DNA from: Bacillota bacterium | GTDB taxonomy: Bacteria; Sysuimicrobiota; Sysuimicrobiia; Sysuimicrobiales; Segetimicrobiaceae | Assembly: GCA_021324975.1 (NCBI GenBank) | Contig: JAJPIA010000029.1 | Span: 1-64,000, forward strand | Length of the DNA stretch: 64,000 nucleotides | Direction: 5' to 3' | Part shown: one piece after another, positions 8,681 through 17,737 of the stretch | Numbering within the stretch: the first letter of the stretch is position 1 | How the letters are laid out: each line of letters begins with the position of its first letter | Notes under the pieces: generated by a model | Told to the model about the DNA's origin: nothing | Database searches by the model: none | What the model saw: the letters and a program-made list of their open reading frames with translations, nothing else | Position numbers and translations under genes: made by a program

Positions 8681-9805
8681 ATGTATTTCAAGCAGTTCCT
8701 GGATGAACGCTGCGGATGCGCGTCGTACCTCATCGCCTCGCGGCAGTCCCGCGAGGCCGCGGTCGTCGACGCCGCGCTCGACACCGGCCAGTACGACGAG
8801 TTGCTGCGCGAACGCGGGTTCCGCTTGAAGTACGTCATCGACACCCACGTGCACGCCGACCACGTCTCGGGGGCGCGCCGGCTGGCCGCGGAGCACGGTG
8901 CGGAGCTCTGTTTCCACGAGTCGGCGGCGGTCACCTATCCGTTCCGGGGCCTGCGCGACGGCGAAGAGCTGCCGCTGGGCCAGCTTCGCCTGCGGATCCT
9001 TCACACGCCGGGGCACCGGCCGGAGCTCCTCTCCGTCCTCGTGATCAACCCGCCGCGCAGCCCGGAGCCGTCGATGGTCCTGACCGGCGATTCACTGCTC
9101 GTCGGCGATGTCGGGCGCCCGGATTTCGGCGGCGGGGACGCCGCCGTGCAATACGAGAGCGTCGCGCGCCTCCTGGGATTGCCGGACTGGGTCGCGGTGT
9201 TTCCCGGACACTTCGAGGGACCGTGCGGCAAGGGGATGTGCGGCCGCCCGAGCACGACCATTGGGTTCGAGCGTCTCTTCAACCCGGTCCTCCGCCTCAG
9301 CCGGCCCGAGTTCGTCTCGACGCTGTCGGGCAGCGTGCCGGCCCGGCCGCTCAACATGGTCGCGATCGAAGCCACGAACCGCGGCCGGGCGGACGCGACA
9401 TGGGCGATGCTGACCGGGCTCCCGCTCGTGGAGGAGGTCGGCATCGAGGCGCTCGACGGGTTGCCGGCGGACGCGGTCCTGCTGGACGTGCGCGAGCCGG
9501 AAGAGTACACGTACGGGCACGTGCCGCGGGCCGTGAATCTTCCGCAGGCGGAGCTGGCGACGCGCCTCGGCGAAGTGCCCCGGGACCGGCCGGTGTACGT
9601 CATCTGCGAAAGCGGTATGCGGTCGCTCCGGGCCAGCCAGTTCCTCCACCAAATGGGCTACCGGCGCGTCGTGAACGTCCTGGGTGGGACGGCCGCGTGG
9701 CGCCGGGCGGGACGGCAGGTGATCGCCGGGGACGCGTCGGGCAAACCGCGCATCGTGGAATCCGAATGGACACACGCCGGCGGGACCCCCGCTCCGGCGG
9801 GATAG
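8681..9805 (+). CDS. MBL-fold hydrolase with C-terminal rhodanese domain
   Basis: A 374-residue fusion. Residues 1-240 are a glyoxalase-II/ETHE1-type metallo-beta-lactamase with metal motif THVHADH (55-61), further ligands in HTPGH, and GDSLLVGDVGRPD, typical of persulfide dioxygenases. Residues about 262-360 are a rhodanese with the active-site loop CESGMRS. This architecture is associated with persulfide oxidation and sulfur transfer during sulfide detoxification. GAGGGG precedes the ATG at 8681. The gene stands alone between a divergent secreted protein and ribokinase. Confidence 0.9.
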   Translation: MYFKQFLDERCGCASYLIASRQSREAAVVDAALDTGQYDELLRERGFRLKYVIDTHVHADHVSGARRLAAEHGAELCFHESAAVTYPFRGLRDGEELPLGQLRLRILHTPGHRPELLSVLVINPPRSPEPSMVLTGDSLLVGDVGRPDFGGGDAAVQYESVARLLGLPDWVAVFPGHFEGPCGKGMCGRPSTTIGFERLFNPVLRLSRPEFVSTLSGSVPARPLNMVAIEATNRGRADATWAMLTGLPLVEEVGIEALDGLPADAVLLDVREPEEYTYGHVPRAVNLPQAELATRLGEVPRDRPVYVICESGMRSLRASQFLHQMGYRRVVNVLGGTAAWRRAGRQVIAGDASGKPRIVESEWTHAGGTPAPAG

Positions 9806-9845
9806 CGGCGCCACCGGTCGACGCATTCCCCGGACCGAGCGCGGA

Positions 9846-10787
9846 GTGACGTTCGGATCGTCCCGCGCCAAGATCTGCGTCGTCGGCTCGTCGAATATCG
9901 ACTTGATCGCCCGCGCGCCTCGTCTCCCCAAGGCCGGCGAGACGATCGTCGGCGGGTCATTTCACCTCGGATATGGCGGCAAGGGGGCTAACCAAGCGGT
10001 CACAGCCGCGCGGCTCGGGGCGCAGGTCGCGTTGGTCAGCCGGGTCGGGCGTGACGTGTTCGGCGAAGGCGCGCGCCGGAACTACTCCGAGTGCGGCATC
10101 GACACGACCTTCGTCCTCGATGACGAGCGACCCACCGGGGTCGCATCGATCCTCGTGGATGACGCGGCGCAAAACACCATCGTCGTCGTCCCGGGCGCCA
10201 ACCTCGGGCTGTCCCCTGCCGATGTGCGGCAGGCCGCCCCCGTCATCGAGCGGGCCGATGTCTTGGTGTGCCAGCTCGAGGTGCCGGTCGAAACGACGTG
10301 CGCGGCGCTCGGCATCGCGAAGCGCCGCGGAGTCCGCACGATTCTGAACCCGGCGCCCGCGGCGCCGATTCCCGGCGACATGCTGCGGCTGGCCGACTGC
10401 TGCATTCCAAACGAGACGGAGGCCGAGGCGTTGACAGGGCAGCGCGTGAGCACCCCTGCGGAGGCGGAGCGTGCCGCGCGAGCGCTCCAGAGACGCGGCG
10501 CGGGAACCGTGATCGTCACCCTCGGCGCCCGGGGCGCGTTGCTCGTCCACGGCGAGGCGGCCGAGCTCATCCCCGCGGTGCCGGCGGCCGCGGTGGACCC
10601 CACCGGCGCCGGCGACGCGTACATCGGCAGCTTGGCCGTGTTCCTGGCCGAGGGGCTTTCGATGCGGGACGCGGCCGTCCGCGCAAATGCCGTGGCCGCG
10701 TTGTCGGTGACGCGGATGGGGGCGCAGGCCTCGTTTCCCGTGCGCGCGGCCGCCGATGCCTTTATGCGGGAGCGCGGGATCCTCTAG
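9846..10787 (+). CDS. rbsK: Ribokinase (PfkB family)
   Basis: A 313-residue PfkB carbohydrate kinase. The N-terminal sugar-binding block contains GYGGKGANQAV, and the C-terminal anion-hole/catalytic motif DPTGAGDAYIG carries the catalytic Asp. These match ribokinase more closely than fructokinase. The start is a GTG at 9846, 41 bp after the rhodanese fusion. It would phosphorylate ribose, or a related pentose or nucleoside sugar, in the cytosol. No ribose transporter adjoins it. Confidence 0.88.
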   Translation: MTFGSSRAKICVVGSSNIDLIARAPRLPKAGETIVGGSFHLGYGGKGANQAVTAARLGAQVALVSRVGRDVFGEGARRNYSECGIDTTFVLDDERPTGVASILVDDAAQNTIVVVPGANLGLSPADVRQAAPVIERADVLVCQLEVPVETTCAALGIAKRRGVRTILNPAPAAPIPGDMLRLADCCIPNETEAEALTGQRVSTPAEAERAARALQRRGAGTVIVTLGARGALLVHGEAAELIPAVPAAAVDPTGAGDAYIGSLAVFLAEGLSMRDAAVRANAVAALSVTRMGAQASFPVRAAADAFMRERGIL

Positions 10788-10924
10788 CCGGGACTCACCG
10801 GCGCCGGCACGCCGGGGAAATCCCCAGCCGGGTCGCACGAGGGCGGCGGTACGCCGGGCGAGAACATCACGCCAGAGCCCGTCCGGGCTCACTGCGAGTC
10901 CACGTCTCACCCCCGAGGTGCCCC

Positions 10925-11668
10925 GTGATCGTCGAGGAAGAGATCCAGCTTCGTATGCCGGACGGCACGGCCGACGCGGTACTTTACCAGGAAGCCGACG
11001 GTCCCGCGCGTTCCGGCGTTTTGCATCTCACGGATATCGGCGGCATTCGCCAGTCGCAGCGGGACATGGCGCAGCGCGTGGCATCGCTCGGCTACACGGT
11101 CTTGATGCCAAACATCTTTTACCGCGCCGGGCGGCCGCCCGTGTTGCCGTTGCCCTCGGGCGCCGGCGCCGAGGAACGGTCGAAGCGGATGGCCGTTTTG
11201 CGCGGACCCTTGACGCCGGAGGCGATGGAGCGCGATCTCGAGGTTTACGTCGATGCGCTCGCGGCTTCCCGGTCCGTGGCCGGCCGCCGCATCGGCGCCG
11301 TCGGGTATTGCTTCGCGGGCGCGATGGCGATGCGCGCCGCGGCGGTGCGCCCGGATCGGGTGGTCGCCGCGGCGTCGTTCCACGGCGGCGGGCTCTACAC
11401 CGCGGACGCCGCGAGTCCGCACCGCGTCCTGCCCCGCGTCCGCGCGCGGCTGTACTTCGGTCACGCCGTGGAGGACCGCAGCATGCCCCAGGAGGCGATC
11501 GACAACCTCGATCGCGCGCTCGCCGCCTGGGGCGGCAACCACGCGAGCGAGGTCTATGAAGGCGCCTACCACGGGTGGACGGTGCCGGACAGTCCGGTCT
11601 ACAACCGGCCCCAGGCAGAGCGTGCGTTCGAGAAGCTCACCGCGTTGCTGGCCGAGGCACTCCGGTAG
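10925..11668 (+). CDS. Dienelactone hydrolase family protein
   Basis: A 247-residue alpha/beta hydrolase. The nucleophile elbow GYCFAGA has Cys in place of Ser, as in dienelactone hydrolases, and the catalytic His lies in AYHGWTVPD. The N-terminal VEEEIQLRMPDG is family-typical. A GTG at 10925 preceded by GAGGTG is the start; the frame is open upstream but does not resemble the family. It may hydrolyse lactones or esters in aromatic-ring degradation, although no partner gene is nearby. Confidence 0.87.
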   Translation: MIVEEEIQLRMPDGTADAVLYQEADGPARSGVLHLTDIGGIRQSQRDMAQRVASLGYTVLMPNIFYRAGRPPVLPLPSGAGAEERSKRMAVLRGPLTPEAMERDLEVYVDALAASRSVAGRRIGAVGYCFAGAMAMRAAAVRPDRVVAAASFHGGGLYTADAASPHRVLPRVRARLYFGHAVEDRSMPQEAIDNLDRALAAWGGNHASEVYEGAYHGWTVPDSPVYNRPQAERAFEKLTALLAEALR

Positions 11669-11701
11669 CGCGACGCCCGCATGCCTTCACCGCCGGTGCC
11701 C

Positions 11702-11729
11702 TTGACAATGATCAAACAAGCGATTTAAT
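11702..11729 (+). promoter_or_regulatory. Sigma-70-like promoter of the tandem ABC ATPase gene
   Basis: TTGACA at 11702-11707 is followed after 16 bp by TTTAAT (11724-11729, 5/6 match to TATAAT). It gives a leader of about a dozen bases before the ATG at 11748. A TGATCA palindrome lies in the spacer and could bind a repressor. It stands out as an AT-rich patch in a GC-rich region. Confidence 0.65.
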
Positions 11730-11747
11730 CTTGTGTTTGGATCCGTG

Positions 11748-13706
11748 ATGCCGGCGGGAACCTCCCCCCAAGAAGCGATCCGCGTGAGCGGGCTCTGGAA
11801 GCGCTACGGCGCGATCGAGGCCGTGCGCGGGATCGCGTTCGAGGTGCGGGAGGGCGAAATCTTTGGCCTGATCGGGCCGGACGGCGCAGGCAAGACGTCG
11901 ACGTTCCAAATCCTGGCGGGCGTGATGCGGGCCACGGGCGGCACGGCGCAGATCTTCGGGCGACCGGCGCGCGAGGCCCGCGCCGAGACGGGCTATCTCA
12001 CCCAGACGTTCAGCCTCTACGCCGATTTGAGCGTGGATGAAAACATCCGCTACATCGGCGACCTGCGCCGGGTCCGCCCGGATGTCGTCGCTGAGCGGGC
12101 GCGCCGGTATCTTGCCATGTTCGGCATGGACCGATTCTCGGGACGCCTCGCCGGACGATTGAGCGGCGGGATGAAGCAAAAGCTGGCACTGACCTGCGCG
12201 CTTGTGCCGCAGCCCCGGGTGCTCCTGCTGGACGAGCCGACGACCGGCGTGGACCCGGTGTCGCGACGGGAGTTTTGGGACGCCCTGGCCCACCTCGCGG
12301 CCGGCGGCCTGACGATTGTCGTCGCGACGCCCTACCTCGACGAGGCCGAGCGATGCCACCGGGTCGCGCTCATGCATCTCGGCGAGATCCACGCCACGGG
12401 GACGCCGGCGCAGCTGCGCGCGGGGCTCGGGGCGCAGCGGCTCGAGGTTCGCTGCGCGCGGCTCGGCGAGGCCGAAGGGTTGGTGCTCGCGCTTCGCGGA
12501 CACGGCGGCCCCGTCATGGACGTGCAGCGCTTTGGCGACCGCCTCGACGTGCTCACGCCGGACGCCGCCGAGGGCGAACGGGTGCTTCGTGACGCGGCCG
12601 CCCAGGCGCGCCTGCCCATCGAGGACATGCGCGCGGACACGCCGACGCTCGAGAACGTCTTCGTGACGACGCTGCGGCGGCTGGGACAGGAGCCTGCCCC
12701 GGCGCCGTTTCCCGCACGCCACAACCACGGCGCGTTCACGGGGCAGACCGCCATCGGAGCGACGAACCTGACCAGGCGGTTCGGGCCGTTCACGGCCGTG
12801 AACAATGTGCACCTCGAGGTGCGCTACGGGGAGGTCTACGGGCTCCTCGGCGCCAACGGGGCGGGCAAGACGACCACGATCAAGATGCTGTGCGGGCTGC
12901 TCGAGCCGACGCAGGGGCACGTCCAGCTCGCCGGTGAGCGCGGGCGCGTCCGCTCGGAACGCGCGCGGCAGCGGGTCGGCTACATGTCCCAGCGGTTCTC
13001 CCTGTACAACGACCTGACCGTGGAGGAGAATCTCAACTTCTTCGCGGGTGTGTACGGCGTGCCGCCGGACGAGCGCGATGCCAAGCGCCGGTGGGTGCTC
13101 GCGTTCTCGGGCCTCGAGGGCAAAGAGCGGGAGATCACGGGCAGCCTCCCGGGGGGCTGGAAGCAACGCGTCGCGTTCGGTGCCGCGATCATGCACGAGC
13201 CCACGGTACTCTTCCTCGACGAGCCCACGTCAGGCGTCGATCCGCTCGCGCGCCGCGCGTTTTGGTCCATGATCAACCGCCTCGCCGACGCCGGTACGGC
13301 GATTCTCGTCACGACCCACTATCTGGAAGAGGCGGAGCAATGCAACCGTATCGGGCTCATGGTGGCGGGCGAATTGGTGGCGGAAGGATCGCCGGACGGC
13401 ATCAAGCGCCGGGAGATGGCCCGCCGCCGTCTCCTCGAGGTTCGCGTCGACCAACCGCAGCGGGCGGTCGACGCGCTGAAGCACGACACCGACCCGTGGC
13501 GGATCGCGTTGTTCGGCGACCGCCTCCACGTGATCGCGGACGACGAGGGCGATCGCGCCAAGGAGATCCTGGCTGCCTCACTGCGCAAACACGGGCTGGA
13601 GGTACTGGAGATCCGAGACGGCCGGTTTTCGCTGGAGGACGTCTTCATCAGCGTGGTCGAGCGGGCGCGGCAGGAGGGGCGTGTGGCCCTGGAGGAAGGC
13701 GCGTGA
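11748..13706 (+). CDS. ABC transporter with two fused ATPase domains
   Basis: A 652-residue protein made of two complete ABC-2-type ATPase domains. Domain 1 has Walker A GPDGAGKTS, signature LSGGMKQK and Walker B VLLLDEPTTGVD. Domain 2 has GANGAGKTT, signature LPGGWKQR and LFLDEPTSGVD. This plan matches the YbhF/RbbA-type exporter ATPases that normally sit beside HlyD-like and ABC-2 permease genes. Here no permease is adjacent. It overlaps the next gene by 4 nt, so it is co-translated with an exported protein. The start at ATG 11748 fits the promoter. Confidence 0.88.
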   Translation: MPAGTSPQEAIRVSGLWKRYGAIEAVRGIAFEVREGEIFGLIGPDGAGKTSTFQILAGVMRATGGTAQIFGRPAREARAETGYLTQTFSLYADLSVDENIRYIGDLRRVRPDVVAERARRYLAMFGMDRFSGRLAGRLSGGMKQKLALTCALVPQPRVLLLDEPTTGVDPVSRREFWDALAHLAAGGLTIVVATPYLDEAERCHRVALMHLGEIHATGTPAQLRAGLGAQRLEVRCARLGEAEGLVLALRGHGGPVMDVQRFGDRLDVLTPDAAEGERVLRDAAAQARLPIEDMRADTPTLENVFVTTLRRLGQEPAPAPFPARHNHGAFTGQTAIGATNLTRRFGPFTAVNNVHLEVRYGEVYGLLGANGAGKTTTIKMLCGLLEPTQGHVQLAGERGRVRSERARQRVGYMSQRFSLYNDLTVEENLNFFAGVYGVPPDERDAKRRWVLAFSGLEGKEREITGSLPGGWKQRVAFGAAIMHEPTVLFLDEPTSGVDPLARRAFWSMINRLADAGTAILVTTHYLEEAEQCNRIGLMVAGELVAEGSPDGIKRREMARRRLLEVRVDQPQRAVDALKHDTDPWRIALFGDRLHVIADDEGDRAKEILAASLRKHGLEVLEIRDGRFSLEDVFISVVERARQEGRVALEEGA

Positions 13707-14431
13707 CCGCGGTCGCGGACGCCGCGTGCCGCGCCGGGCCCGGTCATCCTCCCGCTCGCCCCCGCGCGCGCGTGCGCGGGCCCGCCGGGGCTGTGCTCGC
13801 CGTGGCGATCGCGGTGGGCGTTGGGGCAGTCCTGGCCGCGCTGTGGCGCCCCGCGGCGGCGGCAGCCATGCCCAGCGCCTCGGACGTCATCAACCGGGTC
13901 CTGGCGGCCGTGCCCGCCCCGGGACCGACCACCGCCACGATTCAGATCCAGTTCCGCATCGGGTCTCCGGTGTCGTCGACGTGCGCCTTTCGTGGCAGGC
14001 TGGAAGTGTGGCGCGACCGGTCCGCGCTCAAGATGGACCAAGCGACGCGGACGCCGGTGTGCTGGGCGATCCAGCATGTCGTGCTTCAGCGGCTGCTCGC
14101 CGATCGCGATCGCGCGGACGCGCTGCTGCCGCGATATCAGTTCGACGTGCTCGGGGAGAAGCTCGTCGACGGCCGCCCCCACTACCTGGTCTACGGCCGC
14201 GCGCTGGCGCCCGACACCGAGCCGCGGTGGATGATGGGGTGGGTCGATTACGAACGCGGCCTGGTAACCGAGGACACGCTGCAGTACGGGTGGGGGCGGG
14301 TCGACACCACCCAGGAGTACACGCAGGCCGCCGGCGCGTGGCTTCCGCTGCGCCAGCGGATCGAGATCCCGAGGTTCAACGCGCTGCTCGATATTGCGTA
14401 CGGCGACATCCGCGTTGCACCGAAACGGTAG
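13703..14431 (+). CDS. Exported protein of outer-membrane-lipoprotein-sorting type
   Basis: A 242-residue protein with a basic, Pro/Arg-rich start and a hydrophobic segment near residues 28-52, so it is exported or membrane-anchored. The mature part (SASDVINRVLAAV, then WRDRSALKMDQ and a YGWGRVDTTQEY block) resembles the LolA/LppX-like beta-sheet proteins that bind lipids. The GTG start overlaps the ATPase stop (GTGA), with GGAGG in the coding end upstream. Coupling to an ABC ATPase suggests a role in lipid or hydrophobic-compound export; this is inference. Confidence 0.6.
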   Translation: MTAVADAACRAGPGHPPARPRARVRGPAGAVLAVAIAVGVGAVLAALWRPAAAAAMPSASDVINRVLAAVPAPGPTTATIQIQFRIGSPVSSTCAFRGRLEVWRDRSALKMDQATRTPVCWAIQHVVLQRLLADRDRADALLPRYQFDVLGEKLVDGRPHYLVYGRALAPDTEPRWMMGWVDYERGLVTEDTLQYGWGRVDTTQEYTQAAGAWLPLRQRIEIPRFNALLDIAYGDIRVAPKR

Positions 14432-14504
14432 CATCGAAGGCTCCACTTGCGTATAGTTGGCCTGTGGCCGGACGGTAGCGTTGGAGCCACAGGAGACCGA
14501 TGCC

Positions 14505-15938
14505 GTGACGCGCGGTGCACAGCACGCCGGACCTACGACGGTGATCATCACCTGGGCCGGGGACCCGGGGCATCAACAGGCGTGCACGGACCGGCTGGCC
14601 CGCGCGTTCGAGCAGATGATGCACCGTGCGGCCGGCCTGCTCTCCGCCCGCGTGCACGCGAGCGTGGACGGCGCGCGCATCGTGGTCGCCACGCAGTGGG
14701 AGAGCCATCAGGCGTTCGACGCGTGGCGGGCGATGCCTGAGGCGCAGGCGCTCTTCGAGCAGACGGGCGCGGCGGCGCAGTGGGACACACGCGTCTACGC
14801 GCACCACTCGACCTACCGGCCCGTGCGCGCGTTGCACAACGAGATGGTGGACCGTCTCGTGAGCCAAGGCTTTCGGGGCACGCCGAGCATCGAAACGGCT
14901 CTGCGAACCGTGCCCCGCCACCTGTTCGTGCCCGGCGTGCCGCTGGACGTTGCCTACAGCCAGGATGTCATCGTCACGCGGCGCGGGCCGAACGATCTTC
15001 CCTTGAGTTCGTCCAGTATGCCGAGCATCATGGCCCTGATGCTGGAACAGCTCGATGTGCGGCCGGGCCATCACGTTCTCGAGATCGGCGCCGGCACCGG
15101 CTACAATGCCGCACTGCTCGCCGCGCTCGCCGGACCGGAAGGCGAGGTGACGACCATCGATCTGGACGAGACGATCGTCCGGGAGGCCAGGGATCACCTC
15201 GACGCCGCGGGATATGCCCGCGTCCGCACGCTGGCGGGCGACGGCTGGCTCGGCGCGCCGCAGCACGCACCGTACGACCGAATCGAGGTCACCGTCGGCG
15301 TGTCGGATCTGTCGCCGGCCTGGGCCGCGCAACTGCGGGACGGCGGCAGGCTGGTGGCGCCGCTGTGGCTTGCGCGGGGCAGCGAGCTGTCCGTGGGCTT
15401 CCGAAAGGACGGCGAGCGCCTGCGGAGCGTGGGCGTCACGGAGTGCGGCTTCATGCGCCTCCGCGGCCCGCACGCCGGTGCCGAGACGTTCCTCAACGTG
15501 CGAGGATGGACGGTGCGCATGGACGCCCCGGATGCCGACCGCGCCGCGGCCCTGGAAGCGCTGCTGGCGCTCGAGCCGCGGGTCGAGGCCGCGCCGCCCG
15601 CGCCGCGCGGTTGGCGCACGCGGCTCTTGCTGGAGGAGCCACGGGCGCTCTTCCTGGGACGCACGCAGGGTAGTTGGTGGCACGCGGCGCACGGGATCCT
15701 GGACACGGCGACGCCTCCGAGCTTGGCGTTTGTGACCTCGCGGGTGTGGGATCACCGGCTCTACACCTACGGGGGACCGGTCGCGCGGGATGCGCTGCTC
15801 GAGAGGCTCACCACGGCCCGATCGCTCCACGTGGAGGACCTCACGATCGAAGTATTACCGCGAACGGCTCCGGCACCGTCCGACGCGATCGTGCTCGCCC
15901 GCCCCCACTTCCTCTACGCGATCCGGGAACGGCCGTAG
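14505..15938 (+). CDS. ABM-like domain fused to PIMT-type methyltransferase
   Basis: A 477-residue protein. Residues 10-90 look like an antibiotic-biosynthesis-monooxygenase (ABM) ferredoxin-like domain (ATQWESHQAFDAW). From about residue 115 it is an L-isoaspartyl protein methyltransferase fold: VPRHLFVPGVPLDVAYSQD, then the SAM-binding motif VLEIGAGTGYN. The C-terminal 170 residues are an extension not found in ordinary PIMT. The GTG at 14505 has AGGAG nine bases upstream. It may be a PIMT-like modifier such as those near RiPP clusters rather than a repair enzyme. Confidence 0.78.
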   Translation: MTRGAQHAGPTTVIITWAGDPGHQQACTDRLARAFEQMMHRAAGLLSARVHASVDGARIVVATQWESHQAFDAWRAMPEAQALFEQTGAAAQWDTRVYAHHSTYRPVRALHNEMVDRLVSQGFRGTPSIETALRTVPRHLFVPGVPLDVAYSQDVIVTRRGPNDLPLSSSSMPSIMALMLEQLDVRPGHHVLEIGAGTGYNAALLAALAGPEGEVTTIDLDETIVREARDHLDAAGYARVRTLAGDGWLGAPQHAPYDRIEVTVGVSDLSPAWAAQLRDGGRLVAPLWLARGSELSVGFRKDGERLRSVGVTECGFMRLRGPHAGAETFLNVRGWTVRMDAPDADRAAALEALLALEPRVEAAPPAPRGWRTRLLLEEPRALFLGRTQGSWWHAAHGILDTATPPSLAFVTSRVWDHRLYTYGGPVARDALLERLTTARSLHVEDLTIEVLPRTAPAPSDAIVLARPHFLYAIRERP

Positions 15939-16086
15939 CACGCTGCGGCCGGAACAATCCCTCGCGAATGGTGTGCAGGGCCTTTCTCGCGCGGACGTTC
16001 CATGATCAAATCGCCCCCGCGCATTAGGGAATGGGGGCATACCAGTCGTCGACATTCACCCACTCCATGTGCCGCGCGGGCAGTAG

Positions 16087-16233
16087 GAAGCGGCCAAGGC
16101 GTTGAATCTCCCACCGTGGACGGCGTGGCGCAACGTCATCCTGCCCCAGGCGATCCCGGCCGAGCGCATCCTCTCCGCCCCCCGCGAGCAACGGACGCGG
16201 ATGTTTCTCAAGGCGGTGATCGAACGGGAGTAG
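16087..16233 (+). pseudogene. Fossil fusion of amino-acid ABC permease and ATPase
   Basis: A 48-residue frame. Its first half is the cytoplasmic EAA loop of a polar-amino-acid-type permease (EAAKALNLPPW, then WRNVILPQAIP). Its second half is the C-terminal tail of a GlnQ/HisP-type ATPase (ILSAPREQRTRMFLKAV). A stop codon lies immediately before the first Glu. Two genes of a former transporter have therefore been joined by a deletion of more than a kilobase. The recognisable pieces are in one frame, which suggests the deletion is recent or fortuitously in phase. Confidence 0.75.
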
Positions 16234-16285
16234 GCCGCCGGCGCGGGCACGCGCCGCGCCCGGCCATACGCGGAGGATGGAGGGA

Positions 16286-17422
16286 ATGGCAAAGCACGAC
16301 GTGATTGTGCTCGGGCTCGGAGCGATGGGCACGGCGGCCGCCTATCATCTTGCGCGCCGCGGCGCCCGCGTGCTCGGCCTCGAGCAGTTCACTCCGGCGC
16401 ACGACCGCGGGTCGTCACACGGTCGCAGCCGCATCATCCGGCAGGCGTATCACGAAGCACCGGAGTACGTTCCGCTGGTCCTTCGCGCCTACGAGCTATG
16501 GCGGGCCCTGGAGCGCGACGCCGGCGTCCCCCTGCTCAGGACGACGGGCGCTCTGTACGTCGCGTCGCCGGAATCCGAATTGATCCAGGGCGTCATGCTC
16601 AGCGCGCGCACCCACGGGATCCCGTGCGAGACGCTGACACCGGCGGATCTGGCCCGCCGGTATCCTCTGGTCCGTGCGCCCGAGGGCGCGGTCGCGCTGG
16701 CCGAGCCGCACGCCGGGATCCTCCGCCCCGAGGAGTGCCTCGCGGCCCACGCGCGCCTGGCGGAACAGCACGGGGCGGAGCTGCACTTCAACGAGCCCGT
16801 CGCGGCGTGGGATGCGGCGGCCGACCGCGTGACCGTGCGCACGTCCGCGGGTGCCTACGAGGCGAGCCGGCTGGTCATCACGGCGGGGCCGTGGACGTCC
16901 GCATGGCTCCGCGGCGTGGAGCTCCCGCTCGCGGTCGAGCGGCAGGTGCTGTACTGGTTCGAGCCCGCGGCGAACCGGGAGCGGCTCGCGGAGATGCCTG
17001 TGTACATCTGGGAACATGAGGGGGCGTCCGTCTACGGCTTTCCGCACATCGACGGGCAGGGGCTCAAGTGCGCGTTCCACCACTCGTTCGGCGAGATCAC
17101 CACGCCCGAAACCATCCGCCGCGAGGTGGGCGAGATGGAGCGCGACCGAATGCGGCGGCACCTTGCGCTGTTCCTGCCCGACGCCGCGGGGCCGCTCCTG
17201 CACGCCGCGACGTGTATGTACACGAACACGCCGGACGGCCACTTCGTGATCGATCATCACCCGGCCCACTCGCACGTCGTGCTCGCGTGCGGGTTCTCGG
17301 GGCACGGGTTCAAGTTTGCAAGCGTCGTCGGCGAGGTGCTGGCCGATCTCGCGCTCGACGGTGAGACGCCCCGTCCGGTCGGGTTCCTGTCGATGCGGCG
17401 GTTCGGGACGGTGGTGTCGTGA
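16286..17422 (+). CDS. solA: FAD-dependent amine oxidase, N-methyltryptophan/sarcosine oxidase type
   Basis: A 378-residue flavoprotein. The Rossmann motif VLGLGAMGTAAAYHLA is at the N-terminus, followed by QFTPAHDRGSSHGRSRIIRQAY, typical of SolA/monomeric sarcosine oxidase. The Cys in HAATCMYTNTPDGHF is the residue that covalently anchors FAD in this family. It oxidises N-methyl amino acids to aldehyde and H2O2. ATG 16286 is preferred because GGAGGA sits eight bases upstream; an ATG at 16277 has none. Both flanks are fossils of catabolic and transport genes. Confidence 0.88.
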   Translation: MAKHDVIVLGLGAMGTAAAYHLARRGARVLGLEQFTPAHDRGSSHGRSRIIRQAYHEAPEYVPLVLRAYELWRALERDAGVPLLRTTGALYVASPESELIQGVMLSARTHGIPCETLTPADLARRYPLVRAPEGAVALAEPHAGILRPEECLAAHARLAEQHGAELHFNEPVAAWDAAADRVTVRTSAGAYEASRLVITAGPWTSAWLRGVELPLAVERQVLYWFEPAANRERLAEMPVYIWEHEGASVYGFPHIDGQGLKCAFHHSFGEITTPETIRREVGEMERDRMRRHLALFLPDAAGPLLHAATCMYTNTPDGHFVIDHHPAHSHVVLACGFSGHGFKFASVVGEVLADLALDGETPRPVGFLSMRRFGTVVS

Positions 17423-17470
17423 CGCGGCGCAGCCCGCGGCGTGCGGGGCGTGGCCGGGGAGGGTGGCTCG

Positions 17471-17737
17471 GTGGCGATATTCACTCCCGCGGAGATTGAA
17501 CGGCGCTGGGGGGCGGTGCGGGCGGCCCTGGGGTGCGCGGAGTGCGCGGTCGTGCCGTCGTTCTACGGGGAGCGGCCTGATCCGCAACATCGTCCACCCC
17601 ACCGGTGGACGGATCGAATTTGGCAACCTCCGGCCCCACCCGGCAAGCTCGCCATGGGGTTTTCGGAGACGGTGCGCGTGACCGACCAGGGGTGCGAGCT
17701 CATCACGCAATTTGAACGCCGGCTCTTTGCGGCCTGA
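17471..17737 (+). pseudogene. Internally deleted M24 (creatinase/prolidase-like) peptidase
   Basis: About 88 residues. The start (FTPAEIERRWGAVRAALG) resembles the N-terminus of creatinase/Xaa-Pro peptidases. The end (GFSETVRVTDQGCELIT, then ERRLF) matches the closing strand of the M24 pita-bread domain. The metal-binding core of some 280 residues is missing. The middle 40 residues fit neither piece. The fossil overlaps the start of the next gene by about 25 bp. DoeA/EutD ectoine hydrolases belong to this family. Confidence 0.65.
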
